This document shows positions 1 to 5,817 of a DNA stretch of 9,896 nt, one piece after another. The first letter of the stretch is position 1, and every line of letters starts with the position of its first letter. The DNA comes from JBGSYN01 sp041750975. Lineage in GTDB: Bacteria; Pseudomonadota; Alphaproteobacteria; Geminicoccales; Geminicoccaceae. A program made the position numbers and the translations under genes. The notes under the pieces are model-generated. The model ran no database searches, was not told the DNA's origin, and worked only from the letters and a program-made list of their open reading frames with translations. The stretch covers positions 1 through 9,896 of the forward strand of contig JBGSYN010000265.1 in assembly GCA_041750975.1 (NCBI GenBank). Reading direction: 5' to 3'.

Positions 1-419
1 GGGACCGGGATCACGCCCGCCTTGTTGCGATAGAGGTGGAGATTGACGGTATATTCGCCGGGCGGGATGCCGCGCGAGTAGGTGACCTCGTAATTGATCC
101 TGGTGGCGTCGGCGCGCAGGCCGAGATCGTCGCGCAGGAGATTGAAGATCAGGCCGCCCTTATTGGAGTAGCCGACCGGCACATCACCGGGTGCCTGGAC
201 CCAGAGATCGACATCGGCGTCGAGCGCATCCGGCCAGCGGATCTCGACGATGACGTTGCCCGGGGCCGGGACATCCTCGGTTTGCCTGGCGCCGGGCTCG
301 GCGATATGCGGCAGCAGCAGGATGACGAGGGCGACGAAGCCGGCCAGGGCCAACATGATGACGTCCCGAAAGACCACGCCTTCCGTGTCGTCATGGTAGT
401 CATCAAGACCATGCAACAT
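1..419 (-). CDS. ExbD-like membrane protein with periplasmic beta domain (partial, C-terminus beyond window)
   Basis: Translated here from the ATG at 419; 139 full codons are visible and the reading frame runs off the left edge. Residues 1-17 are short, acidic and probably cytoplasmic. Residues 18-38 (FRDVIMLALAGFVALVILLL) form one membrane helix with an Asp at position 19, placed much like the proton-carrying Asp of ExbD/TolR (FIDVMLVLL). Residues 55-139 look like a beta-sandwich region with the motif DADVDLWVQAPGD (68-79) and later PPGEYTVNLHLYRNK, resembling the DxDLxV pattern of DUF2135/YfaP-like domains. It starts 17 bases inside the end of the ExbB-like gene upstream, so the two are almost certainly co-translated. 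Inference: the plug/rotor partner of that channel protein, anchored in the inner membrane with its domain in the periplasm. The exact family and substrate are unknown to me. Confidence 0.72.
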   Translation of the reverse strand, partial: MLHGLDDYHDDTEGVVFRDVIMLALAGFVALVILLLPHIAEPGARQTEDVPAPGNVIVEIRWPDALDADVDLWVQAPGDVPVGYSNKGGLIFNLLRDDLGLRADATRINYEVTYSRGIPPGEYTVNLHLYRNKAGVIPV

Positions 420-1185
420 GGCTCTCGCTCCGCTCGTTCAGAGCATCGCTGCCACTGCGCTCGAGCAGGCGAGCGAGCCAGCGGCCGGCGGCACCTTCGA
501 GGATACGGTAGTTCATCATCAGCCAGAGATTCAGCACGGCCCCGACAAGCGTGGTGTAGAGCGCCACGCCGAGGCCTTCGATCAGGCCGGAGATCATCGG
601 TGCCACCGCCGCGACATCGCCCGCCGTCTCGGGGTCGACGGCACGGAGGGCCATAATGAAGCCCAGAATGGTGCCGATCAGCCCGAACAGGACGAGGCTG
701 TTGGCAAGATGCCGGATTTGCGCGATGTCGCCGACGATCCGCAGGCGAAGGGCCGTTTCGAGGCTGGGCAGGCGGGACGGCTCGACATCCATTGCCTGTT
801 CCAGAAAGGCGGCACTTTTGGATCCGGCAGCGGGCTCGGCGGCGCGGACTTCGTTCAACTCTTTCGAGATCGCGAGGGCACGCCGTGCGGTGACGATCAT
901 GCCGAGCCCAAAGACCGCTGCGATGACGATGACGAGACCGCTGCTGTCGGTGTCGATGACGGCGCCGATCCAACCCTGCATCGCCGCCGCACCGAGCAGC
1001 ATCGAGGCGGCTCCGTTATAGGCGGCAAAGCGCAGCAGCAGGAGATAGCGGTATGGATCGCGTCGAATGTCGGCGGCGATCCTGCGTCCGACGATATCGG
1101 AAACGGACGGCCTCGAATGCAGGCGAGCGCCATCGCTCCAGTCGCTATCGTTCCAATCGGCATGTCGAAGGTCAAGATCAAGCAT
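403..1185 (-). CDS. MotA/TolQ/ExbB-family proton channel protein
   Basis: Protein of 260 residues. I chose the ATG at 1185 because GGGAGTGAGG lies just upstream; an ORF extension to 1245 adds 20 residues without a good ribosome binding site. Residues 1-47 are charged and cytoplasmic. Membrane segments are seen at about 48-77, 83-103, 160-182 and 190-225. Residues 104-158 form a charged, probably helical cytoplasmic stretch. The family signature is in the last two helices: FGLIGTILGFIMAL (167-180) and GLIEGLGVALYTTLVGAVLNLWL (200-222), the TolQ/ExbB GLxGTxxG...ALxTTxxG pattern. Family knowledge: such proteins form pentameric inner-membrane channels that use proton flow to drive a partner with one membrane helix. 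The partner here is the overlapping downstream gene. Since neither tonB, tolR nor motB is visible, the powered process is not known. A MotA role in flagellar rotation is unlikely from the length and the partner. Confidence 0.85.
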   Translation of the reverse strand: MLDLDLRHADWNDSDWSDGARLHSRPSVSDIVGRRIAADIRRDPYRYLLLLRFAAYNGAASMLLGAAAMQGWIGAVIDTDSSGLVIVIAAVFGLGMIVTARRALAISKELNEVRAAEPAAGSKSAAFLEQAMDVEPSRLPSLETALRLRIVGDIAQIRHLANSLVLFGLIGTILGFIMALRAVDPETAGDVAAVAPMISGLIEGLGVALYTTLVGAVLNLWLMMNYRILEGAAGRWLARLLERSGSDALNERSESHVAWS

Positions 1186-1346
1186 CGCCTCACTCCCGGG
1201 CTGGGAATATTTCAGCGAGGACCGGCATTTCTCGTTTCCAAACAATCATCGGTCGAGATTGCTGCCGGACCTTCCGATAGCCAAATAGATGAGGCCAATC
1301 TGGGAAATAACAATGTTAGAAAAGTCACATATTTAGTTGAGTGTCT

Positions 1347-1362
1347 TGTGACGATCATCACA
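1347..1362. promoter_or_regulatory. CRP-type operator palindrome
   Basis: The sequence is TGTGA-CGATCA-TCACA: both half-sites match the CRP/FNR-superfamily core TGTGA-N6-TCACA exactly, and the spacer has a symmetric GATC centre, so 14 of 16 positions are palindromic. A further half-site GTCACA at 1324-1329 forms a wider inverted pair with TGTGAC at 1347-1352. It lies in the AT-rich divergent region, so it could control hemH, the stator genes, or both. Which regulator binds it cannot be told from sequence. Confidence 0.6.
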
Positions 1363-1368
1363 GAAACA

Positions 1369-1382
1369 TTGATTATTATCGA
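1369..1382. promoter_or_regulatory. FNR/FixK-like box
   Basis: TTGAT-TATT-ATCGA resembles the anaerobox TTGAT-N4-ATCAA: the left half is perfect and the right half has one mismatch (G for A). Oxygen-responsive FnrL/FixK control of haem genes is well known in alphaproteobacteria, which makes a box upstream of hemH plausible. It is only six bases from the CRP-like palindrome. AT-rich DNA can give such matches by chance. Confidence 0.35.
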
Positions 1383-1501
1383 TATCGTCTTGTCGTGTAC
1401 AATCGAGTCCATCGTGCCATCGGCAAATCGCTGTCGCGTTAAACCCAAGTTTCAGCGCTGACGTAACTGTGTGAAACGGGATGGGCGTGGCGGCCGTTCT
1501 T

Positions 1502-1533
1502 GCCAGGGACGGCCATGCTGGTATTTCCCTGGC
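1502..1533 (+). promoter_or_regulatory. hemH: Hairpin in the hemH leader
   Basis: GCCAGGGA (1502-1509) is a perfect reverse complement of TCCCTGGC (1526-1533), giving an 8-bp stem with a 16-base loop. It ends 7 bases before the GGAG (1541-1544) that precedes the hemH start at 1553. No T-run follows it, so it is not a standard terminator. It could affect mRNA stability or translation. Its presence argues that 1481-1552 is leader rather than coding sequence. Confidence 0.45.
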
Positions 1534-1552
1534 CATGCATGGAGATGGTTCG

Positions 1553-2629
1553 ATGAACGAAGCAGTGGCGGCGACGATGCTGGATCTGCGACAGCGGGCG
1601 CTTTCGGGCGTCGGGCCGCTGCCCGACGATCACCCGGGCGTGGTGCGGCCACGGGTCGGCGTGTTGCTGATCAATCTCGGCACGCCATCGGGCACCGACT
1701 ATTTGTCGATGCGGCGTTATCTGAACGAGTTTTTGTCGGATTCGCGGGTCATCGAACTGCCGCGCTGGATCTGGCTACCGCTGCTGCGGCTGGTCATTCT
1801 CTCGAAGCGGCCGCAGCGGTCCGGCGAAGCCTATGCGGCGATCTGGAACGAGGAGAAAGACGAAAGTCCGCTGCGCACCTTCACCCGCTCGCAGGCCCAA
1901 AAGCTGCAGGCGCGGCTTGGTGCGGAGGGCATCGGCGTCGAGTGGGGCATGCGTTATGGCGAGCCCTCGATTGCGGATTCACTCGAGCGGCTCGATGCCC
2001 AAGGTTGCAAGCGGATCGTCATGATGGCGCTCTATCCGCAATATTCGGCCTCGACCATGGCCACGGCCTATGACAAGGCCTTCGACAAATTGAAGGCGAT
2101 GCGCTGGCAGCCCGCCATCCGCACCATGCCGCCCTACCATGACGATGCAGGCTATGTGCGGCTTTTGGCCCGCTCGATCGAGCGTCATCTGGCAGGGATC
2201 GAGCATCGGCCGGACAAGGTGATCATGTCATTTCACGGCCTGCCCAAGGATTATCTCTTGCGCGGCGATCCCTACCATTGCCATTGTCAAAAGACGGCGC
2301 GGCTGGTGCAGGAGGAACTGGGCTGGGACGACGATAGGCTGATGGTCTGCTTTCAATCGCGCTTCGGTAAGGCTGAGTGGCTCAGGCCCTATCTCGATCA
2401 GACGCTGGAGGCGCTGCCGTCGGCGGGTGTCAGGCATGTCGCCGTCGTTTCACCGGGTTTCTCGGTCGACTGCGTCGAGACCCTTGAGGAGATCAATATG
2501 CAAGGGCGCGAAAGTTTCTTGGAAGCAGGTGGGAAGAGCTTCACCTACATTCCCTGCCTGAACGACGAGGATGCCCATATCGATCTGATCGAGGAACTGG
2601 CGCGGCGGGAGATGCAGGGTTGGCTTTAG
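1553..2629 (+). CDS. hemH: Ferrochelatase
   Basis: Inserts ferrous iron into protoporphyrin IX, the last step of protohaem synthesis. I chose the ATG at 1553 (358 residues) because GGAG lies 8 bases upstream; an ATG at 1481 would add 24 residues unlike any ferrochelatase I know. The core begins at VGVLLINLGTP (35-45). Other marks are YLNEFLSD (56-63), the ALYPQYSASTMAT block (159-171), SFHGLPKDYLLRGDPYHCHC (226-245) containing the catalytic His228, FQSRFG (267-272), and SVDCVETLEEI (304-314) with the conserved active-site Glu309. PCLND (334-338) and the C-terminal RRELQGW-like end (RREMQGWL) are typical of the alphaproteobacterial form. Length is normal. Six cysteines are present, but I see no C-terminal Cys cluster extension that would suggest an iron-sulfur centre. 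It is the first gene of a plus-strand group, 46 bases before dgcN, with CRP- and FNR-like sites upstream. Confidence 0.96.
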   Translation: MNEAVAATMLDLRQRALSGVGPLPDDHPGVVRPRVGVLLINLGTPSGTDYLSMRRYLNEFLSDSRVIELPRWIWLPLLRLVILSKRPQRSGEAYAAIWNEEKDESPLRTFTRSQAQKLQARLGAEGIGVEWGMRYGEPSIADSLERLDAQGCKRIVMMALYPQYSASTMATAYDKAFDKLKAMRWQPAIRTMPPYHDDAGYVRLLARSIERHLAGIEHRPDKVIMSFHGLPKDYLLRGDPYHCHCQKTARLVQEELGWDDDRLMVCFQSRFGKAEWLRPYLDQTLEALPSAGVRHVAVVSPGFSVDCVETLEEINMQGRESFLEAGGKSFTYIPCLNDEDAHIDLIEELARREMQGWL

Positions 2630-2675
2630 GCAGCTGCACGCCAGCATCGAGCGTTGCTGTGAGTGGCTTGGCGCG

Positions 2676-3668
2676 ATGAAGCCGCCTTATCTCCTGTTCC
2701 TGGGCGATGTCAGCGACCAATTGGCGGCCAAGGTCGCCGATGGCATCGCTTTCTGGCGGCCTGCCTGGTGTGCCGGGCAGCTTCGTCTGTCCGGATGTCA
2801 GGCCGATCTCGGTCTCGATGACATTTCGATCGTGGGGGCCAAGACTGTGGGTGTGCGCACCATGGTCGTCGGTGTCGCCAATTCGGGCGGCACGCTCAGC
2901 GAGAACTGGATTTCAACGATCATCGACGCGCTCGATGCCGGCTTCGATGTGGCGAGCGGGCTGCACATCAGACTTTCGAGCTTTCCGGCGATCGCCGGGG
3001 CGGCGAAGCGCAATGGCTGTGCGCTGGTCGATGTCCGGCATCCGAGCCGACAGTTCGCGACCGGAACCGGGGTCAAGCGTGCCGGAAAGCGCCTCCTTAC
3101 CGTCGGCACCGACTGCTCGTGCGGCAAGATGTACACGGCACTGGCCCTCGAATCGGCAATGCGGGCGCAGGCCATGAACGCCGATTTTCGGGCCACCGGG
3201 CAGACCGGTATCTTCATTGCAGGGGATGGCGTGGCGATCGATGCCGTGGTCGCGGACTTCATCTCGGGCGCGGTCGAGTGGCTGGCGCCCGAACACGACG
3301 CCGATCACTGGGATCTGATCGAAGGTCAGGGCTCGCTGTTTCACCCGGCTTTCGCCGGCGTTTCGCTCGGTCTGCTGCACGGCGCCCAGCCGGATGCGCT
3401 GGTGCTCTGCCATGAACCGACGCGCTGCCACATGCGCGGTTTGAAGCATCAGCAGCTGCCGTCGATCGAGGCCTGCATCGAAGCCAACATCAAGGCAGCC
3501 CAATTGACAAACCCCAAAGCGCGTTGCGTCGGCCTTGCGATCAACACCAAGGCACTCGATGAGGATCCGGCCCTTTCGCTTTTGGTCGATCTCGAAAAGC
3601 GCCATGGCCTGCCGGCCGTCGATCCCGTTCGACAGGGTGTCGAGCGGCTAGTCGAGGCCGTGACTTGA
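2676..3668 (+). CDS. dgcN: D-glutamate N-acetyltransferase DgcN (DUF1611 family)
   Basis: Protein of 330 residues, the usual length for this family, starting KPPYLLFLGD like its relatives; no earlier in-frame start exists and the ribosome binding site is weak. The N-terminal half is Rossmann-like (GVRTMVVGVANSGG, 59-72; LVDVRHP, 117-123). The C-terminal half is P-loop-like, with GTDCSCGKMYTAL (144-156) in the Walker A place, ATGQTGI (173-179) and DLIEGQGSLFHP (213-224). Family knowledge: DUF1611 proteins were once annotated as possible NAD-dependent epimerases, and DgcN from marine Proteobacteria was shown to acetylate D-Glu to N-acetyl-D-Glu. The downstream racemase gene, overlapping by four bases, supports that role. 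Expected to be cytoplasmic. Activity on another D-amino acid cannot be excluded. Confidence 0.88.
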   Translation: MKPPYLLFLGDVSDQLAAKVADGIAFWRPAWCAGQLRLSGCQADLGLDDISIVGAKTVGVRTMVVGVANSGGTLSENWISTIIDALDAGFDVASGLHIRLSSFPAIAGAAKRNGCALVDVRHPSRQFATGTGVKRAGKRLLTVGTDCSCGKMYTALALESAMRAQAMNADFRATGQTGIFIAGDGVAIDAVVADFISGAVEWLAPEHDADHWDLIEGQGSLFHPAFAGVSLGLLHGAQPDALVLCHEPTRCHMRGLKHQQLPSIEACIEANIKAAQLTNPKARCVGLAINTKALDEDPALSLLVDLEKRHGLPAVDPVRQGVERLVEAVT

Positions 3669-4663
3669 GGCGCTCCAAGACGCGCCGCCGTCTCAGCGCC
3701 CGCGCCGAAACCTGGCCCACGGTCAAGCCCTTCACCATCAGCCGGGGCACGGTGAATTCCGCCGAGGTCATCGTCGTCGAAATTACCGACGGCACCACCC
3801 GCGGTCGCGGCGAATGCCTGCCCTATCCACGTTATGACGAATCCATCGAGGATACGCTTGACGAGATCGAGGCACAGCGAAGTCTGATCGAGAACGGTGG
3901 CAGTCGCGCTTCACTCGCAGCAGCCCTCGGCCCGGGTGCTGCACGAAATGCACTCGATTGCGCGCTTTGGGATCTGGAGGCCAAACTCGCAGGCAAAAGT
4001 GTCTTCGAGCTTGCCGGTATCGCCGCACCCGATCAGATTATTACGGCCCATACAATAAGCCTAGATGCGCCCGAGCTTATGGCGGCTGCCGCCCGCGAGA
4101 TGGCCGATCGAATGCTGCTGAAGGTCAAACTCGGCGGTTCGGACGATCTCGAACGGCTGCGGGCCGTGCATGAAGCCGCACCCAACGCAAGGCTCATCGT
4201 CGACGCCAACGAGGGCTATGCGCCCGACCGGCTGGAGGGCGATCTCGCGCAGATGGTTGGACTCGGGGTCGCTCTGGTCGAGCAGCCGCTGCCGGCGGAC
4301 CAGGATCACCTGTTGGCTCGGATCAAGCGCCACGTCCCGGTTGCAGCGGATGAGAGCTGTCACGACAGCGCCGGCCTCGAGGCGCTGGCCGACCGCTATG
4401 ACGTCGTCAATCTCAAGCTCGACAAAACAGGCGGCCTGACCGAGGCGCTGCACTGCGTCGCCGTCGCGAAACAACTCGGTCTCGATATCATGATCGGCTG
4501 CATGCGCGGCACCAGTCTCGCCATGGCGCCGGCACTGATCCTGGCGGGGGAGGCCTCATTCGTGGATCTCGATGGCCCGCTGCTGCTGGCGCAGGACCGC
4601 GAACACCCCCTCGTCTATGAGGGGAGTGCCGTTTCGTTGCCGAATCCCGAACTCTGGGGCTGA
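3665..4663 (+). CDS. dgcA: N-acetyl-D-glutamate racemase DgcA (enolase superfamily, dipeptide-epimerase-like)
   Basis: Protein of 332 residues. The start is the TTG at 3665, whose TTGA overlaps the dgcN stop, with GAGG at 3654-3657 seven bases upstream; no ATG or GTG start is available upstream. The capping domain begins at TFTISRG-like PFTISRG (22-28). The barrel carries the full catalytic set of the muconate-lactonizing subgroup: KVKLG with Lys153/Lys155, metal ligands Asp180 (VDANEG), Glu206 (VEQPLP) and Asp229 (ADES), and the second base Lys251 in NLKLDKTGG. DLDGPLL (301-307) is a mark of the L-Ala-D/L-Glu epimerase group. Such proteins were long named dipeptide epimerase (YcjG-like). With dgcN beside it, conversion of N-acetyl-D-Glu to N-acetyl-L-Glu is the best call, but muropeptide L-Ala-D-Glu epimerisation remains possible. 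Confidence 0.9.
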   Translation: MRRSKTRRRLSARAETWPTVKPFTISRGTVNSAEVIVVEITDGTTRGRGECLPYPRYDESIEDTLDEIEAQRSLIENGGSRASLAAALGPGAARNALDCALWDLEAKLAGKSVFELAGIAAPDQIITAHTISLDAPELMAAAAREMADRMLLKVKLGGSDDLERLRAVHEAAPNARLIVDANEGYAPDRLEGDLAQMVGLGVALVEQPLPADQDHLLARIKRHVPVAADESCHDSAGLEALADRYDVVNLKLDKTGGLTEALHCVAVAKQLGLDIMIGCMRGTSLAMAPALILAGEASFVDLDGPLLLAQDREHPLVYEGSAVSLPNPELWG

Positions 4664-4720
4664 TCGGCAACGGCCAGGACCTGCATTAACGGAACATGAA
4701 CATTTATCGTTAACCCCGCA

Positions 4721-4742
4721 GCACCTTGATACACGGAGGTGC
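4721..4742 (+). terminator. Possible dgcA terminator hairpin (no T-run)
   Basis: GCACCT (4721-4726) pairs with AGGTGC (4737-4742) around a 10-base loop, 58 bases after the dgcA stop. No run of T follows, so intrinsic termination is doubtful; it may act as an mRNA 3' stabiliser. Confidence 0.25.
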
Positions 4743-4756
4743 GCCAGATCACACGC

Positions 4757-4819
4757 CCCGGACGAAAACGGCGTTAGTGTCGCCTCATGAGCTTAACGGC
4801 TCGAAGCGTCCGGGAGACG
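4757..4819 (+). ncRNA. Possible structured leader with a covered Shine-Dalgarno
   Basis: The plus strand can fold as a three-way junction. An 8-bp outer stem pairs CCCGGACG (4757-4764) with CGTCCGGG (4807-4814). Inside are hairpins GGCG/CGCC (4770-4773 with 4781-4784) and GAGC/GCTC (4789-4792 with 4799-4802). The GGG of the Shine-Dalgarno GGGAG (4812-4816) is in the outer stem. An alternative hairpin CGTC/GACG (4807-4810 with 4816-4819) would break that stem and place the GGGA in a loop. I do not recognise a known riboswitch class. The fold was found by eye and no energies were computed. Confidence 0.35.
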
Positions 4820-4820
4820 A

Positions 4821-5021
4821 ATGATGGATCGGTACGAACCTCAAATCTGGTCAGTGGACCACGCGATCTACGATTTCCTCAAACGCGAGGATGCTCGGAT
4901 CTGTGGCGTGCCCCAACGGCATCTCGCCGGATCGACTTCGGTCCGGCATACCTCTCAGCCTAAATCGCTCGTGCCAAACGCGGGTCGAGTTCATCGCGCA
5001 GCCCGTCGCCCATCACATTGA
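4821..5021 (+). CDS. Short ORF of unknown function, possibly the 5' remnant of a lost gene
   Basis: Two tandem ATGs (4821 and 4824) follow GGGAG at 4812-4816, the second at ideal spacing. The reading frame gives 66 residues. The first 25 or so (DRYEPQIWSVDHAIYDFLKRED) look protein-like and folded. From about residue 30 the composition turns to Ser/Arg/His-rich sequence with no pattern, and after 4960 it runs antisense through the end of the dppC-like gene. I cannot name a family. It may be a true small protein, the left-over start of a gene cut by a deletion, or chance. A competing 32-residue minus-strand ORF lies at 4851-4949, but its start is only one base from its GAGAGG. Confidence 0.3.
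   Translation: MMDRYEPQIWSVDHAIYDFLKREDARICGVPQRHLAGSTSVRHTSQPKSLVPNAGRVHRAARRPSH
4926..4947 (-). terminator. Hairpin after the ABC transporter operon
   Basis: GCCGGATC (4926-4933) pairs with GGTCCGGC (4940-4947) around a 6-base loop; one of eight pairs is a G-T wobble. It sits 12 bases past the stop of the last permease gene, the usual place for a terminator. Neither strand has a T-run after it, so it may be a factor-dependent terminator aid or an RNA 3'-end barrier. Confidence 0.45.
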
Positions 5022-5817
5022 TGGCGAGAATTGTGAGCGACAGGAACAGGCCTGGAAACAGGATGTTGTGGGGGAACACGCGAAACAGCGTGCGGCCTTG
5101 GGCCATGATGTTGCCCCAGGTCGGGATCTCTGGCGGAATGCCGATGCCGAGGAAGGACAGGATCGCCTCGATCAGGATCGCACTCGCGGCAATATAGCTT
5201 CCCTGAACGATCAAGGCCGGCAATGTGCCCGGCAGGATATGACGCCACAGCCGCCTCGATAAGGGTACGCCCAGAGCCATCGCCGCCTGGACATAAGGTT
5301 CGGCGGAGAGCGTCAGCGTTACCGCTCGAACCAGCCGGACGACTCGTGGAAACTCGGGAATTGCGATCGCCAGAATGACGGTCCAGAGCCCCGAACCCCA
5401 AAGTGCGACGAGTGCGAGCGCTAGGAGAATGGGCGGTATCGCCATCAAGCCGTCGAGGACGCGCATCACGATGGCATCGAACCAGCCGATGCTGCCGGCA
5501 AGCAGGCCGACGATCAGGCCGAGGGCGATCGCCAGTGTGGTGACCGCGGCACCGATGATCAGCGAGACCCGGGCACCATAAAGAGTGCGGCTATAGACAT
5601 CGCGGCCGAGACTGTCGGTACCGAAGCGGAAGGTGAACGGAACGCTTTCGCTCGCTTCAGCGGTAATCTCGCCCTGGGTCCAGGGCATCGCATTGCGCGC
5701 CGCCGGATCGATCAGCTGGGGATCGACGGTGCCGAGCCATGGTGCGGCGACGGCGATCAGAACCATCAGCCCCAACACACCCCCGCCCCACAGCACCGGC
5801 GGGCTCCATCGCCTCAA
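4960..5817 (-). CDS. Peptide ABC transporter permease, DppC/OppC type
   Basis: Inner-membrane permease of a dipeptide/oligopeptide importer, 285 residues. The start is a TTG at 5817 whose TTGA overlaps the stop of the upstream permease, with GAGGA (5825-5829) seven bases before it; the next ATG, inside helix 1, would remove most of that helix. Helix 1 is at about 8-28. FGTDSLGRDVYSR (65-77) is the classic DppC motif. Further membrane segments lie at about 84-110, 119-140, 145-156, 202-224 and 250-270. The EAA loop that contacts the ATPase is EPYVQAAMALGVP...HILPG (173-197), followed by the conserved SFLGIGIPPEIPTWG (221-235). It ends with LDPRLARAI. It is the last gene of its operon, with no ATPase gene after it. 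Confidence 0.93.
   Translation of the reverse strand: MRRWSPPVLWGGGVLGLMVLIAVAAPWLGTVDPQLIDPAARNAMPWTQGEITAEASESVPFTFRFGTDSLGRDVYSRTLYGARVSLIIGAAVTTLAIALGLIVGLLAGSIGWFDAIVMRVLDGLMAIPPILLALALVALWGSGLWTVILAIAIPEFPRVVRLVRAVTLTLSAEPYVQAAMALGVPLSRRLWRHILPGTLPALIVQGSYIAASAILIEAILSFLGIGIPPEIPTWGNIMAQGRTLFRVFPHNILFPGLFLSLTILAINVMGDGLRDELDPRLARAI

Larger units (their letters stand above)
1186..1552. other. Divergent intergenic region, AT-rich core
   Basis: These 367 bases separate the minus-strand stator gene from plus-strand hemH. The stretch from about 1290 to 1405 is clearly richer in A and T than the surrounding DNA, as expected for promoters. It holds a CRP-like palindrome, an FNR-like box, a possible -10 hexamer TACAAT at 1398-1403 for hemH, an 8-base palindrome CAGCGCTG at 1453-1460, and a hairpin before the hemH start. 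ORFs can be drawn through it, but none has a ribosome binding site or a recognisable product. Confidence 0.7.
4664..4959. other. Convergent intergenic region rich in inverted repeats
   Basis: Between the ends of dgcA (plus) and the dppC-like gene (minus) lie 296 bases. It holds an inverted repeat TTAACG/CGTTAA (4686-4691 and 4708-4713), a hairpin GCACCT/AGGTGC (4721-4726 and 4737-4742) that could end dgcA transcription though it has no T-run, the folded leader at 4757-4819, the start of a short plus-strand ORF at 4821, and the hairpin at 4926-4947. No full-length gene is visible on either strand. Confidence 0.6.

Noticed and set aside
149..973. A 274-codon minus-strand open frame rich in Arg, Ser and Pro
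   Set aside because: It is an out-of-frame reading across the stator pair; the frames with membrane helices and family motifs are the real ones.
1453..1460. CAGCGCTG palindrome upstream of hemH
   Set aside because: An isolated 8-base palindrome in GC-rich DNA is common by chance and has no supporting context.
418..1461. A 347-codon plus-strand open frame opposite the ExbB-like gene
   Set aside because: It is antisense to a gene with clear family motifs and has no ribosome binding site or recognisable domain; its length comes from high-GC codon structure on the other strand.
1481..1552. HemH N-terminal extension from the ATG at 1481
   Set aside because: The 24 extra residues match nothing typical of ferrochelatases, the stretch contains a perfect hairpin, and the GGAG at 1541-1544 points to the ATG at 1553.
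4764..4810. Hammerhead-ribozyme resemblance (CTCATGAG ... CTCGAAG between stems)
   Set aside because: The core CUGAUGA would carry a G-to-C change at an essential position, GAAA is GAAG, and there is no NUH cleavage triplet before the first inner stem, so a working hammerhead is not supported.
4851..4949. A 32-codon minus-strand ORF following the dppC-like gene
   Set aside because: Its ATG lies inside the putative terminator hairpin, the GAGAGG is only one base away, and the peptide has no recognisable features.
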